Of a DNA stretch of 64,000 nucleotides, positions 25,181 through 38,343 are shown piece by piece. How positions within the stretch are numbered: the stretch's first letter is position 1; the number at the start of each line of letters is the position of its first letter. A program made the position numbers and the translations under genes. The notes beneath the pieces are model-generated. The model worked only from the letters and a program-made list of their open reading frames with translations, was not told the origin of the DNA and ran no database searches. This stretch comes from Thuidium tamariscinum. Lineage: Eukaryota; Streptophyta; Bryopsida; Hypnales; Thuidiaceae. The stretch is from NCBI GenBank assembly GCA_947034885.2, contig OX344752.2, forward strand, positions 30,982,386 to 31,046,385, read 5' to 3'.

Positions 25181-25651
25181 TTAGTCTATGATTATAAATT
25201 CCTTAATTTTTTACTTATGTCTTGCACATGTGCTTTGAAAGTAATCATGTGTGATACGACAAGTTTTTTTAGCATGAGAAATATTTTTTTGGAATCTAGG
25301 CATGTAGAAGTCTTTTCAAGATTATACACAATAGATATAGTACTATAGCAATGTTAGTATTATAGCAAAGATTAGCAATGACATCAATTTTTGAGATGAG
25401 CAATTTTGATTACCTTATACTTGCAAATAAATTTGAAGAACACTTTTTTTTTTCCAAAAGCACTAAGTGAATGCTCTTCCTAAACCCTCTACAATAAACA
25501 TGCTAATGTTTTATGTTTCTTGTATGATGTTCATTGATGTTTCAAGGAGTCCATGATCCTCACTTTCATTTCTTTTACAAGGATAGTAAACATGTTCTTA
25601 CAATGCCAATTCCAAAAATGATAGCTAGTTAGGGGAAGGTAAACTTTGTAA
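25181..25651. other. AT-rich intergenic DNA, no gene seen
   Basis: No recognisable element ends or supportable reading frame between the CACTA-end MITE and the next foldback copy. Confidence 0.45.
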
Positions 25652-26313
25652 GGGTGATTGCAAGAAACACTTATCCTATTTTTTTTCCCCTTGGTCTTGA
25701 ACAGGTAGTTTTCACTCATAACTTTTGTGTCGTTTGTCCATTTCACATAAAACTTGAAATTAAGGTACACATAAAAGTCATACACAATACAATACATACA
25801 ATTTAGTTTTTAAATTATTTTTAAATTATTATACTATTTTCAAACAATTGCCAATTGGATGTCTACCTTGGCCTTTTTGGAGTTTTTTAGTGCTATTTTT
25901 TACCCCAAAATGAAAATTTTAAGCTCAAAATTGACATGGAAGGATTTTTACTAAAGTTACAGAAGATTACAAAGAAATTTTCTAAAAATAGTAAATTTTC
26001 CAACTTCCATATGTATTCAAAGTAGACTACCTTTGTGCACATGTGTATAGAATACAATTTATTTTTCTCAAAGATGAAAATTGTTGAAGAGAAGCATCTT
26101 GAGGTAAAAAAAATGATTTATTTATTTATTTTAAAAAAATTATTACTATTTAAAAAAATCAAACATCAAAGTATCTATTTTCATTGTATTTTCCATTGAG
26201 CTTTTTTTGTGCATAACTTTTAGAGTTAAATTTTCTTAGGTCTGAATTTGAAGAGACACGATTTTCTCATTTTTATTTGAGCCAAAAATGGTAAGTATTT
26301 CTTGCAACGACCC
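25652..26313. mobile_element. Foldback MITE, GGTGATTGC-ended family, copy 2
   Basis: The left end is GGGTGATTGCAAGAAACACT. The right end in reverse complement is GGGTCGTTGCAAGAAATACT. About 660 bp, no genes. A TA dinucleotide can be read on both sides one base out, which would fit a Tc1/mariner-type target, but copies 1 and 3 do not confirm it. Confidence 0.6.
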
Positions 26314-27027
26314 ATAAAACAATCTTCAATTCTTTTTTGTAGGAACAAAAATAGAATTGACATGTACCAAGTTGTTTCATTTTTTGGGGACCTTTTGTGA
26401 ATCACTTACAAATTCTTGAAGTTCATTCCTTGTTGTTATTGAAATGTATACCATTGGTTCATTGAACAAAGCAAAATGTAAGATTTCATCTTCATTGGTT
26501 TTAGAAGACACTGTGACTTTTAGAACATACTAACTTTAAGCACACATTGTCATAAAATGCACCACAAAACATGCGTGAAGAATGAAGAATTGCATTTATC
26601 TTTCCTTTATAATTCTTTTCTAACACTTGCTTTCACCTAACTTTCCAAATCACTTTTTTTTGTCATAGATAATTTAGCCTATAAAAAAATCGCATACACA
26701 TGGACATTATAAGTAGTGATAGGATTCCATAAAATAGACTTTTGCCGAATTAAGTAACTATAGGGAGGATTTTATTGTTTCCCAAGAAACAAATAGCCCT
26801 CTAAAAATATCCTATTGCCACATGTAATGCTCAAATAGTGCACCTCATGAGTATAGAATTTTTTTTTAAACTAAAAAAATTGAATTAAAAAAATAAATGA
26901 AATAAATTATTTCTTCAAGAAGATGCTATAATTGCCTGCAAAATAAGAAGCTCTATAGCTTTCACATCACTATCCAAATGGAATGAATTAAAGTTTTACA
27001 TCTAGATAAAAATATAATCTAGAAAAA

Positions 27028-27063
<36 letters not shown>

Positions 27064-27154
27064 CAATTTTTGTGTATTTTTTGTTGTTTTATAAGCTCCA
27101 TTTTGTACTTAGGATGGCATAAATCTTCTTTCCATGCTTAAATTTAAATTGTGT
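26314..27154. other. AT-rich intergenic DNA with a TA microsatellite
   Basis: No gene. A pure (TA)16 run lies at about 27029-27061. The remainder has no recognisable element ends. Confidence 0.5.
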
Positions 27155-28766
27155 TGAGGGCATTGCATGAAACACTTTTTTTTTGTGCCCCCTTGGCCTT
27201 GAATAGGTGGTTTTTTGCTCATGACTTTTGCATAGAATGTTCATTTGCTATGAAATTTGGAATAAAGGTTGGCTTGATAGTTTCAAATATTAAGTATTTT
27301 TTTCCAACTTAAAAAAATTAGTTTATTATTTTTAAGCTTCTTCCAATCGGATGTCTACTTTGGCCATTTTTGACAGGTTTTAGTACTATTTCCAACCCAA
27401 AAAGCAATTTTGAAGGTGAACATTGGAATTCAAAGACTTTTATTATATATATACAAAGTTGTAAGGAGATTTTCTAAAATTAATAAAGTTTCTACCTTCC
27501 ATATGTACTCAAATTGCATTACCTTTGTGCAAATAAAAAAAATAGAATTAGTTTTTTTCTTGAAGATGTAAGTGATTGAGTAGAAACATCTTTAAGTTTG
27601 AAAAAAATATACTTTTTGAATTTAGTTTCTTGATTTTTTTGAATATTTTCTAAAAATCAAATTCCAAAGTATTAATTTTCTTGCATTTTCCAATAAAACT
27701 TCAATCTATTAAATTGTTCTTCTTCCTAATCTCCCTTTATACCTATTTAACTAAAAAATGATAGCATCAAATTTTGCATACTACCTATCTCTATAGCCAA
27801 GAGCTTGCCCCTTTGGCCCTTTGAGCTATGACTACCACCATAATCTTTTGACTACGTTGACGAAGTTACCCTCTAAATCCCACTCATACAAATTCAATAG
27901 GAATTGCTCAGACCACCTGAATGAGATAAATAGCTTCTTACAACCAACCCTTCAACTCATGACTTATTGTTTACTAATGGACATAGAATGTACTTTTATG
28001 ATAAATCACTACTACAATTGTCAACTATAATTTGTAGAATATGCGAAGACCTTCTTGAACACTAATTTTAATGAAAATTGCAATTTACAATTAAAAAATG
28101 AGTTCCATTTAGCTTAAATTCACATCACCTCTACTTTAATTTTTTGACTTAGAAATGGCATTAGAGGAGTTTGGGGCCTCTAGAAAATTGTTTTAGGATT
28201 GATTCTTGATATTGTTTTGAAAATTGCACAGCAACCTTTGTTGGTCTAAATTAGAATATTAGAAATTTTAATTTAATTTTCCAAAAAAATCAGAATTGTA
28301 TTAAAAAAAAAAAAAGATTAAATTTTTTTTAATTGAAAATAAAAAAATAAAAAAACTAATTTAATTAAATAATTAATTAATAGTACCTAACCTAGAAGCC
28401 CAACAATCAAGTCAAATTACTAATGTGGCAATATTCATAGCATTCCCACATTCCTACAACATTCCTAATGTTCAAGAACTTACAATCTTCAAAAGGCCCA
28501 AATCTCCTCTAATGGTAATATTATTTTAGAAGATTTCCAATCTCCTATATTAATGAATATGGTTTTCTATCACTCTTTGAGAGAGCATTGATTTTAAAGA
28601 AAAAAAATTCTTGATTGGAATTTTCACACATACTATTTAGAGTGCTCTACAAATTATCCATAATTTATTTCATTCAAAATGAATTTGTCCCTGAAATCAC
28701 AGTATTGTAGTAATTAGGCCATTTTGAGCCAAAAACATGAAGTGTTTCTTACAATGACCCATTTCT
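27155..28766. mobile_element. Foldback MITE, GGTGATTGC-ended family, copy 3 (enlarged and diverged)
   Basis: The left end reads GGGCATTGCATGAAACACTT. The right end in reverse complement reads GGGTCATTGTAAGAAACACT. The first 450 bp closely parallels copy 2 (atcggatgtctactttggcc, tccatatgtactcaaa). It is 1.6 kb against 0.66 kb, so extra DNA has entered; that insert is unidentified. Confidence 0.5.
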
Positions 28767-31099
28767 TAAAAGCTAATTTTGGAAGCTTAACAAAAAATTT
28801 TAATCACTAATACAATTGTGCGCTAAAAAAACATTTCAAACCATAATTTTCTTTGTTAAATCTAAGATAAAACCAATACAATTGCATTCAAAATAATATG
28901 AACTTAATAATAAAAATATTATGCCAAAAATTGAAATCATAGGAAATTGACCAAACTTTAATTAGAAATTACTTTGTGCATACCTATTTTAAATAGTTTG
29001 AAAATTCTTGCAATTTATAAATTCAAAGTTTTAAATTTCCATAATGGTTTAGTATAATTTTCTATTGTTGAATTTCAGAAATAATTTTTTGATCCATTTT
29101 TCTCAATGCATTAAAAAGTAACAATTTTTTTCCAAAATATATTTCAATCCTTTGGAGGATTATTTTTTTCTTGTATTATTAACTTGAAGATGAATAGGTT
29201 TTTATTGCACTATTGGAAATGTTTTCATGGGGCTAAAATTAGCAATGAAAATGTTAATATACAAGTTAAAACATGGTTTGCAAAGTCTAAATAAATTAAA
29301 TGACAATAAAACTACCTACAACTAACATAAGATAACTGTAACTAATTGTGATTCATTTTTAAAATTATTCGACATATTCTTGCCTAAGTTGTGCAACCTT
29401 TATTCATGAGAGACTATGGTTGATTTTTTATATACCTATTTAGTATTTACAATACTAACTTTGAAAATTCATAGTAAGTTAATATGGTGTCTAGTAAATT
29501 GTTTAAGTTTTTGTTGGCATAGCATAGAAACTAGATCTTATAAACTTCAACTCAATAGTCAAAATCCCCCAAAAACATTTTACATCCCTAAAATCAAGCA
29601 TAAGAAGCTAGAAGGTGTCAAAATATACTACACACCAATCATTTTATGATCAATCCCTTAGGAAACTAAAGGTAGTACAAATTTCCAAAATTAGAAAGAT
29701 GAGCTATAAAATGCAATTTAAAGTAATAATTTAATAATGACTTTCAAACATTATTTCTAAAATATGATTTGTAGGTCATACAAGAGATCATAATTATATA
29801 GTCAACCATACAATTAGATCAACTAGTACACAAACTAATATTATTCAATAAAATTTGAAGCCAAAAATTAGAGGATCTTTTTTTAATTGATTGTAAATTG
29901 AATCTTTGTTATTTTCATTAGATTTTTTCTTTGAAGTTCAAAATGTTCAAGTTCAATTTATTATGATTTTGAAGATTTTTATTTTACTTTTTTATTCTAG
30001 TTGTTTTTTAAAGGTCATTTTTTAACAAAAATGGTCTTTCTTTGTTGCCCAACCTACCAATATCCATTGAATAATAGTTTATTTGCAAAGCAAAGCCTTC
30101 ATATCCTTTATTGTTTATTGTATAAATGTCAAAGAACTAAGACACAAGTCTTCAAGAAAATTATGAACAAAAGACATATTTTTGTATGTTTGAGATGTAT
30201 TTGCATTCATTTGTTGTTCAAAATTTGAATGCTTGTTCCTTTAAGGGTTAAAAATTCTTTTGTAAGAAAATCAAAAAAGTATAATGAAGAAAGAATATCC
30301 AATACTATACATTGGAAACATGTTTAAACAATTCCTCCCAAAATATTGGATGGATTTTTCCCCATTGTTAAGTCCCTCTTGAAGTCATCTAAAGGATACA
30401 AACATCTTCAATGGCATTTGAATATTAACTACTTAATTATGTAGATAATCATTTTCTTGTTTATATAGCCCATGATCCTATAATCCTATAAGGTAAATGA
30501 ACCTAGATAATTGTGATCCCTTCTAAAAATTGATCCTTAGGTGTTCTTTCCTAAAATATATTGCATTCATTTTTGAGAGAGTAGAGTCACTTTTGGACAC
30601 ATCTATTTTCAACACTTTGAAAATTTGTAGTTTGATTCAAACACTTTCTTAAAAGTATATAAGAATGAAACCTAAAGTACACTTTTGACTTCCAATGCAA
30701 TCCAACAACAAAATGATGCAATTTAATAGAAACAAAATTCAATTGCTTATTCTAATATAATTAGATGTAGTTACCTTGATGGATTCCCTAATTGAAGCAT
30801 CACATTCCCAACTACATATCATATATACTTAGGCAAATTTCTAGGCTAAAATGTTACAAGGACACAATTTGAAAGAAAAACTTATATTGTACATGGAATT
30901 TTAGCTTGTTGTAGCAAACTTGAGGTATCTCACCTATAACAAATAATTTTTTTCAAATGAGCAATTATGGATACCATTTAGGAGATTATCATATTTCAAT
31001 GTTAGAAAATGAAAACATAAGAGAACTCAATTGGTCTGAAATTTTCTAAAGTTTGTATGAATATACTACAAATTATCAAAGTCAGGGTCAAAGAAACAC
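28767..31099. other. AT-rich intergenic DNA, no gene seen
   Basis: No supportable coding or RNA gene. A piggyBac-like right end (aaGGGTTAA) near 30243 has no visible partner. Confidence 0.45.
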
Positions 31100-32340
31100 C
31101 AAATATTGATACAAGGCTACCTTAAACCCACAAAGTCCCCCAAAGTCCCTGTGAAGAATTTGTTCAAAGGTTTGACTAGGTATCTATGATTTCAATATTT
31201 TGAAAGATTTTTTGAAATTTTCTTTTAGCATAGAAAGATTGATTAGCTTATGAAAAATATGATTTTATTTCAATTAGTACCCTAGAGTGAAATCTATGCG
31301 TCAATAAGCTCAAAACAACCAAAAGGGGGCAAAAAAAACACACCTTAAAATGAACCTTGAGATAATAATTTTGAAATTTTACTTCTTATGGATTATACTA
31401 TATACTTGTCTATCTCAAAAGATTTGATTCATTCTATTTAGATAAGTATTGGGAAATTTATAAAGCTTCTTGTTTTGCGGCAATCTTACCATAAGAGGAT
31501 TTTCAGCTGCTGTACAAGACTAGAAGTTCCCAGATGATGGGAACGCTGGGAACGTGATGCTGATGTGGTCGAGCGACTGCCACATCAGAAAATACTAATT
31601 TTTGATTAATTTTAATTAATTATTAAGATTTTAAAGATTTTTTTTTGAATTTTTTTTTAAATCATTTTTTTCTCTTTAGTACATTCTGAAGTTTTTGGGA
31701 AAAAAAATTTTAATTTTTTTTTTCAAAATTCAAAAATTCAGACCAGCAGGGGGCTGGTCTGCAGCAGTGGAAACAATTTCAGGGAACACCCCTGAAACGG
31801 TCTTCTGGGGGCCCAAAAATCCTCTTATGCATATTCTTGAGAAAATAATACATTGAATCTAATCTACAACTCAACTCTTACAATTAAAAAAAAATTGAAT
31901 ATGATTTAATATAATTTCATTGTTGAAATAAGTGTATTTCAATTCCATCTTAGAGCTATCAATTAAAAAAATATAGCTTTTCCTTCTATATTATATTCAC
32001 TTCAACTTTTGTAAACAATGTAAATTGTAGGGATTTGTTTTGAATCCATTTGTTTTGGTCCCTCACCTTGATTCTTTAGCTTAAAAAATTAAGATCTACA
32101 AGCTATAGTATAAAAAATTTAACTTAAAAGATTCAAACCCTTATAGTTTAGTGAATCTAGGAACAAAAGAACCAAAAGAATTCAAATGCTTATATCTTAT
32201 AATTGATACAATCAACGTTTTTGAAATTTCTTCTAAACATTTTGATATTGGCTTAGTGCAAAATCCATCCTACATTAGAAGATGTCAAAAAAACAAATGT
32301 TTAGATTTTTTTGTTTACATTGAGAATTGCACTTTTAAGT
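31100..32340. mobile_element. Decayed relative of the 48009-48921 element
   Basis: Several blocks match the 48.0-48.9 kb element in the same order: tttcaattccatcttagagc, a 'gattagctt...gattttatttcaatt' block and 'aatgcttatatctt'. Ends are not preserved. It is interrupted at 31490-31829 by another small element. Confidence 0.5.
31490..31829. mobile_element. Small inverted-repeat element, ends CATAAGAGGATTTT
   Basis: A terminal inverted repeat of 14 bp bounds about 340 bp. GC-rich segments near both ends (ctgctg, gggaacg, gaccagcaggggg) stand out from an AT-rich core. No target duplication could be recognised, so the superfamily is open. Confidence 0.55.
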
Positions 32341-32530
32341 GATTTCTATCCAAAAGAAATTTTTGATGGGACGTCAAGGATTAATTGTACATACTTGAAA
32401 TCCAACATGCTTCAATTCTCCTAGGGGTTGCTTCAAATAACTCTTCAACTTCCAATGGTTCTTAATGTTGAATTTGAACAAATATTTTGTTATATTTGAT
32501 CAATGAAAAGCAAGCAAACAAGTAGATTAA

Positions 32531-33169
32531 CCCCTAAATGCCCAAGGCACCAAAATTTGGTGTTTGCAAAACTTTGAAGTTAAATAAAACCTAATTAAGT
32601 TGCTATTTTTAATAATTTGTATTTTTAGAATATTCTTTTCAAAGTCTAATTTAAGCATCAAAAATCCGATCTTAAAACTGATTGACTATGATTTTTCTAT
32701 TCAAGATTTTGCACAAGGATACCCATTGCAATCTTGACCTTCTTTAGTGTTGAGGACTCTTGGAAATGAGCCTCAAATACACTAAATTTTGGAGAAAAAA
32801 TCATATTAGAAATTCATTTAGAAAAATTATAGAGTGTATTTTGAGAAGCCATAAATCGATTGAAGTTATGCGTGTTAGGCCCTTCCACCTCATATTTTTT
32901 TGATCACCAAATTTTTAGATTTGACTTATGAAAAGAAGATTGAAAGACTTCACATCACTTTTGCAATTTTAACACCTTGATGATCAAACATTATAATCTT
33001 TCAATCCGTAAGTGATATTGTCGTGTTTTCTTTTCCTAAATAATCTCTAACATTTCTAGTTTGAATTTTTACGGTTATATTTCAAAAAAAATTGATAAAG
33101 TTCATCATAAAGTTAACTTTTTGTTCACTTTAGTCCTAAAAGGTCATAAAAGCCTTGGGCATTTACGGG
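32531..33169. mobile_element. piggyBac-like MITE, TTAA-flanked, 639 bp
   Basis: Ends CCCCTAAATGCCCAAGG and CCCGTAAATGCCCAAGG (reverse complement of the right end) match over 17 bp with one difference. They are flanked on both sides by TTAA (32527-32530, 33170-33173). A TTAA target with CCC-starting ends is the piggyBac hallmark. No transposase inside. It ends about 540 bp upstream of the GnTII start codon. Confidence 0.65.
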
Positions 33170-33313
33170 TTAAGTCACAAGTGGACTCAAACGTGGAAAG
33201 CACACATGCGCACGAGTATTCACATCTGGAGACTACGGCACTACGCAAGTACGCATGTCTATTCGTATTAGTATCTGAATGTGTACATTTATCCACACGT
33301 ATTCGTATCCGTA

Positions 33314-33321
33314 GTATATAT
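33314..33321 (+). promoter_or_regulatory. Possible TATA box of the GnTII gene
   Basis: A tatata run at 33315-33320 stands in GC-richer sequence about 390 bp before the start codon and is followed by a pyrimidine-rich leader. It is the best TATA-like match in the 5' flank; the transcription start is not known. Confidence 0.3.
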
Positions 33322-33651
33322 ACGTATCCCCAACTTCCGTGATAGGACCGCCGTCTCCCCGTCTTCCCAGGAGCCCCATCCTGCCACGATAACTTAGTCG
33401 TCATCATGGTCACGACAATCGTTAAAAAACAAAACATTCAATACAAAAAGATTTCCGCCCACTGAATGATGAATTTCCACGATCGCAATCCTCCACCAAT
33501 TTCGTCAAATCTGCATGCCCAATTTCCGCTTGCTTGACCTCCCAAGTAGCTGCTTTCTGCCCCTTCCTTTCTTTTTCCCCGTTGCAGCCTTTGTCAGACC
33601 TCAGAGTTTCCAAAGCTTCCAATGCCCATTTCATTTCTCTTTTAACTTAGG

Positions 33652-33696
33652 GATGATGGCGCCCTCCCTTTTGTCAGAGCTCCAGAGCAGATCATG
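33652..33696 (+). promoter_or_regulatory. Upstream ORF of 14 codons before the GnTII start
   Basis: ATG at 33652 opens MMAPSLLSELQSRS and stops at 33694-33696. The stop overlaps another ATG (33694) in a different frame, which runs over the main start at 33710. If both lie in the mRNA they could lower initiation at the main ATG. Whether they do depends on the transcription start. Confidence 0.35.
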
Positions 33697-33709
33697 ATTC
33701 CACAGCCTC

Positions 33710-35714
33710 ATGGGGATGCGGAGGGGCTCAAGCAGCAGCAGCAGCAGCTGTGGAGGGCGCCAGCTCTGGCCTCTGTTGCTCCTCCAAGTCATCCTCCTGG
33801 TGTTCGTGGTGGCACCTTACTTGGACACGACGTTCCATGGTTTTCTTACAGGGAAGAAGGCACCTGGTGGGGTGGATGTGGAAGCGCTTCGGCTACGAGG
33901 AGTTAACTTGCCGGATTTGAATGAGATTTCGAGGGAATTGTTGGTGAGGAATACTCTGCCGCCGAGGAATCAAGATTTGTTCCCGTCGTTGTCGGACGAT
34001 AGAATCCCGATTGTGTTGTATGTGCACTACAGGCCGAAGTATTTGGAGCTTGTGGTGCAGTCGCTGGCAAATGTGAAGGGGATTAATGAGACGCTGTTGA
34101 TTGTGAGCCACGATGGGTTTTACGAGGATATGAATGCCATTGTGGAGGGCATTCGGTTCTGCCAGGTAGGCGACTCCGTGCCTAGGGAATGGATCTTTCG
34201 TTGTCGGTGTAGCGATCGCGGCGTTGGTGCAACGAGGGAACTGGTATTGGGGAGAAATGAATTTTGAATTGCTTGATTATGGATTTGAATTGTTTGAATT
34301 TGAAATTGAATTGTTTGGATTTTGGATTTGGGTTGGAAGCGCGGGAAGAAGGTTTCTTGCAATTTGGAGGGAGAATTTGAGGCATTATATGTTTATGGAA
34401 TTTCATTAGGGTTTCCATTAAGAGAACTGGAAAAGTATGAAACTAAGTAACCAACAGGTTACTTAGTTTTTGATAGCTTCGGTTGTGCTTAACATTCTTG
34501 AAATCGGGTCCTCGTACCGTCTGCTTTTCTATGGAGAGGCAGAGTATCGATCCTGTGATATTGACTTTCCTTGACGCACTTTCGCTCACATAGGTTAAAC
34601 ACTCGTGGTCCTAAAGTTGAAGTCTCAGAGTGCATGTCACATGGTTGTAAAGTTGTCAAATCTGGCACACAATTAAAGTAGTACGGTCTTGGGGTCACGT
34701 GGATGTTGACAATCATAGTTAGCTTATTAGTTTAGTGACTTAAGTGATACGTACGGTGGAACGGGATATGCTCAACACTACTCAAGAATGTTCTGAACCC
34801 AAATGCAGTCCAAATTTATAATATCCGTGTTCGTGTTGGTGTTCGGGATTGGTATCCAACAGGTGAAACAGATCTTTGCGCCATGGTCTCCTCACTTGTA
34901 CACGGATCAATTCCCGGGAGTTTCGCCTAGGGATTGCCAGAACAAGGACGATGCGAAATTGTTGGGTTGCAGAGGAAACCCTGACCAATACGGCAACCAT
35001 CGTAGTGTCCGCATTGTCTCCCTGAAGCACCACTGGTGGTGGATGATGAACACCGTGTGGGACGGTTTGGCGGAAACCAAGGGTTTCAAAGGCCACATGA
35101 TGTTCATTGAGGAGGATCACTATCTATTACCGAACGCCTACCGTAACATCCAAATCCTGGCGAAGCTGAAACAGGAGAAGTGCCCAGATTGCATTGCTGT
35201 GAACGCTGCACCACTGGACGTCAAGTCGCGGGGAGAAGGAATGAACAAGCTCGTGGTGGAGAAAGTGGGCAACGTGGGATACACTTTCAATAGTACCGTG
35301 TGGGAAGCCATCCATGCACAAGCCGAGCCTTTTTGCAAATTTGACGACTACAACTGGGACATCACCATGTGGGCGGCTGTGTTTCCATCGTTTGGAAACT
35401 CGGTGTACACCTTGCGTGGACCTCACACGAGTGCTGTGCACTTTGGAAGATGTGGGCTTCATCAGGGCTACAGCAAATCGAGTTCCAGTGAATGTCGAGA
35501 TTCGTCGATGCACCTGGGACTCATTGGAGAAGCGGACAAGGTGCCGAACATCGACCCCTCGTGGTCGGTGCACAAGTTTCCTATCAAAGGGTACAACTCG
35601 GGTTTCCGAGGGTGGGGTGGGTGGGCTGATCACAGGGACACTCGCCTTTGTCTCGCTTTTTCTTCCATGTATAGTACGCCATTGCAGAGAGTGCCATTTC
35701 AGGAAGTCATTTGA
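33710..35714 (+). CDS. Alpha-1,6-mannosyl-glycoprotein 2-beta-N-acetylglucosaminyltransferase (GnT II)
   Basis: Two exons, 33710-34165 and 34863-35714, joined in phase 0 (CCAG|GTAGGC, CAACAG|GTGAAA), give 435 aa, the usual plant length. The enzyme adds beta-1,2-GlcNAc to the alpha-1,6 mannose arm of N-glycans in the Golgi. Topology is type II: a short tail with an (AGC)6 run encoding Ser, a membrane anchor at about 19-38 (LWPLLLLQVILLVFVVAPYL), a stem, then the GT16 domain. Signature blocks: PIVLYVHYRPKYLELVVQSL, VKQIFAPWSPH, FPGVSPRDC, GNPDQYGNHR, the metal-binding FIEEDHYLLP (E235, E236, D237), DDYNWDITMW and HTSAVHFGRCGLHQG. The region around the join (CQ-VKQIF) matches the family. No domain is missing. 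Two small upstream ATGs precede the start. Confidence 0.92.
34440..34469. repeat. 13-bp perfect hairpin in the GnT II intron
   Basis: aaactaagtaacc (34440-34452) and its exact complement (34457-34469) are separated by aaca. It lies in the 697-nt intron, about 275 bp after the donor. No known function. Confidence 0.6.
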
Positions 35715-38235
35715 AACAAGGTTAGTATACATGACCCTCTTGCTATGTGCATGGGATCCCCTGGCAGGTCACATATTGAGCCATTTCAGGGGCTCGATGT
35801 GATCATGAAGTTTTGACTTCGAAGTGGATCATACCTCTGTATGAGATTTCCCATTTGTAGCATACGGCAGTAGAAACATTCTGTCGATCTAGGTAGTCAT
35901 TTGTAGAAGACAGAGCTGTGAGATTTGAAGTGGAATAACCATTTATAGCTTAGGGTAGCGCAAACGGTCTGTCAATCTTGTTTGTCAGTCAGCGGAAGAA
36001 GAGTCATCCTTGTACTTACCAAGATGTGAACAGATATGTAGATAATTGGTTGCGTAAAAAACCAGTTGCAATCAGGCTATAGTTTCTAGACGCTCCGTAC
36101 AGTCATAGAGTGTTGACGTTGACGGTGTGTCCACAACTTGTGCGAGACTTTGTCACTTTGTCAGGGTAGTTCAGGCAGAGCTTTGGAGAACTTTCTTTTT
36201 CTCTCTTGTGTGGTAAATTTTAAATTGGCAACTCCCATGTTGCCTACGAGTGAAATTCTACTTTTTAGTCTCCTATTACGAACTTGGTGGTGTTCAGGGT
36301 CTTGGAGTTGGGTTATGCTTATTGGTCCAAGTCTTGAGGTAACTCAAAACTTGGGAAATGGAAGTATGGAAGCAATGGGGTTTGTATCGCATTGGAAATT
36401 TATGGTGAGGATTCTATTATATACTTGGATGACTATAGGTCTGAGGTGCACATTTCTCACCACTGGTTTATACTTCGCCTTGTCACTCTTGAAGACAAGT
36501 ATAAGGTTTTTGGTCAACATAGCGTGTGAAAAGAAAAATTATAAGCTACTTTAGGTTAGTGGTCTACACATGGTCAAATACTTGATCCCATGACCACTCG
36601 TAAAAGTTTTGCTATGTAGGCATCAATGTTACTTTGTCTTTCCCTCATTGTCAAGTCTTGTTGCATGGCTATTATCACAGGGTTAATTCCTTAAGGACCA
36701 CTAGCTCCAAGTTTAGAGAATTGAATTGTTGTAATTTCTCAAAATATGGTTGAAATGGCTTGTTCATAGCACTTAATGGGACATTCATTTTATATTGCAA
36801 TTGCTATTTAAATATTCATATAAAATTGAATCCTTCTTTAGGTTTTTGTATGTTTTTTCTTATATTATTATACAAATATATTAGTTTGGTTGATTTCATC
36901 AACTTGGTTATAAAAAAAGGTCATCATTCAAAGATTCAAGAATTAATTTAGATGAATGAAAAAGTTTTAGGATGAAAAATTGGCTTGAAGTTGTTTTACC
37001 ATCATCAACATGGATTTTGGAAACTTTGAGGATTAATGGCCTTGATATTATTAGTATAAAAATAATTGACAAGATGTTGGATGGCAGGTCAATGTCAATG
37101 AAGCCATTTTATAAAAGTCATATCTCTCTTCATGGAAGATTTAAAGAATTTTGTGGATACGAAGGCTTCAATGATTTGCGAGATCATAAGCATTGCCTTG
37201 ATATTGCTATCATGTATCAAGTGTGAACAAGTAATGCCCTCTAAGACTTCAAGGATTTGCTTGCAAATAATAATTCAATTTCACCTCAAAGTACCTAAAT
37301 TGTCATTCCTATCATTAAATTGTCTTAATCTTTGCTAGATTTTGTTGACACTTGAAAATAAAATTCTAAAACACCTTCAATATACATATATGAATGATGG
37401 ATGTGAAAATGATCTATAAAATTTAAAGTATTGATAATAGGTGCACCAGAAATTGACCTAGACTTTCATACAATATTTAGAAAGAGTACATTTTAGGCAA
37501 GAAACAAATAAGGGTCAATTTTGCAACCATATTGCAATTAGAAGTAGCTGCCTTAGTAGAATTGTAGATAACATTTTTACACCTAGAGTTGTGATTACTA
37601 TTGTATTCACTATTGAATTAATATTCCTTCTATGCATTTGAAAGGTCAATGATTTAACAATGGTTTCCCTTTATCATTGAAAAAAATTCTCCTAGTGAAA
37701 TCAAGAATATGCTACATATTCAACAAAAAATTCTTTACTTTTGAAATTAGTATTAATTAGCTTGCATTAATTTAAATAGTGTGACTTTGATAAATTGTTG
37801 TCCAATGCACAAATTTGACAACTTTAGCAAACTTGATGTGAACATTGGCATGAATGAGCATGAATTAGCATTTGGTGGAGCTAAGGTAGAGGTACCTATA
37901 ATAGATAACTTAAACATTCCAACTTGTAGGATGTAGGAAAATCGTTGCAAAATTGAACTCAATGTATGCAAATATAAGGATGAGGAAGAATACATGCATA
38001 TACAAATATACATATACATATAGATTCAAAAATTTATATATATATATGAATGAATTCATCATTTGGACTCATTCTGGTTTCATAGACTTACTTGTTGTAT
38101 TTAGCTTTGAGACTTCTTTCTAAGCAAGAAAGGAAGAAGAATGAGTGGACAAAAAAGTATAAATGAAGAATCTTATACAATGAATAGTACATCCAACTAT
38201 TGTCTACAATAGGTCAATCTCCGTACAGCCATTAC
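35715..38235. other. GnT II 3' flank and intergenic DNA
   Basis: 35715 to about 36150 is GC-balanced and probably holds the 3' UTR. Frames at 36138-36554 and 36972-37226 have no recognisable domain. From 36700 the sequence is AT-rich. Confidence 0.4.
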
Positions 38236-38343
38236 ATGAGGATTATCCTACATAGGTACCTCTACTGTAGTTTATAGCTAACTAATGTTATGAGGGTTAT
38301 CCTACATACGTACCTCTACCATAGTTTATAGCTAACTAATGTT
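38236..38343. repeat. 54-bp tandem duplication, two copies
   Basis: Units 38236-38289 and 38290-38343 differ at only a few positions. Both contain ggtacctctac or cgtacctctac and tttatagctaactaatgtta. Recent slippage or unequal exchange. Confidence 0.8.

Noticed and set aside
27029-27061. Long TA run as a possible functional site
   Set aside because: An ordinary dinucleotide microsatellite in AT-rich DNA.
35127-35732. Minus-strand 201-codon reading frame
   Set aside because: Shadow of GnT II exon 2, whose sense-strand protein carries all family motifs.
36138-36554. 138-codon plus-strand frame after GnT II
   Set aside because: No recognisable domain; composition like the AT-rich intergenic DNA that follows.
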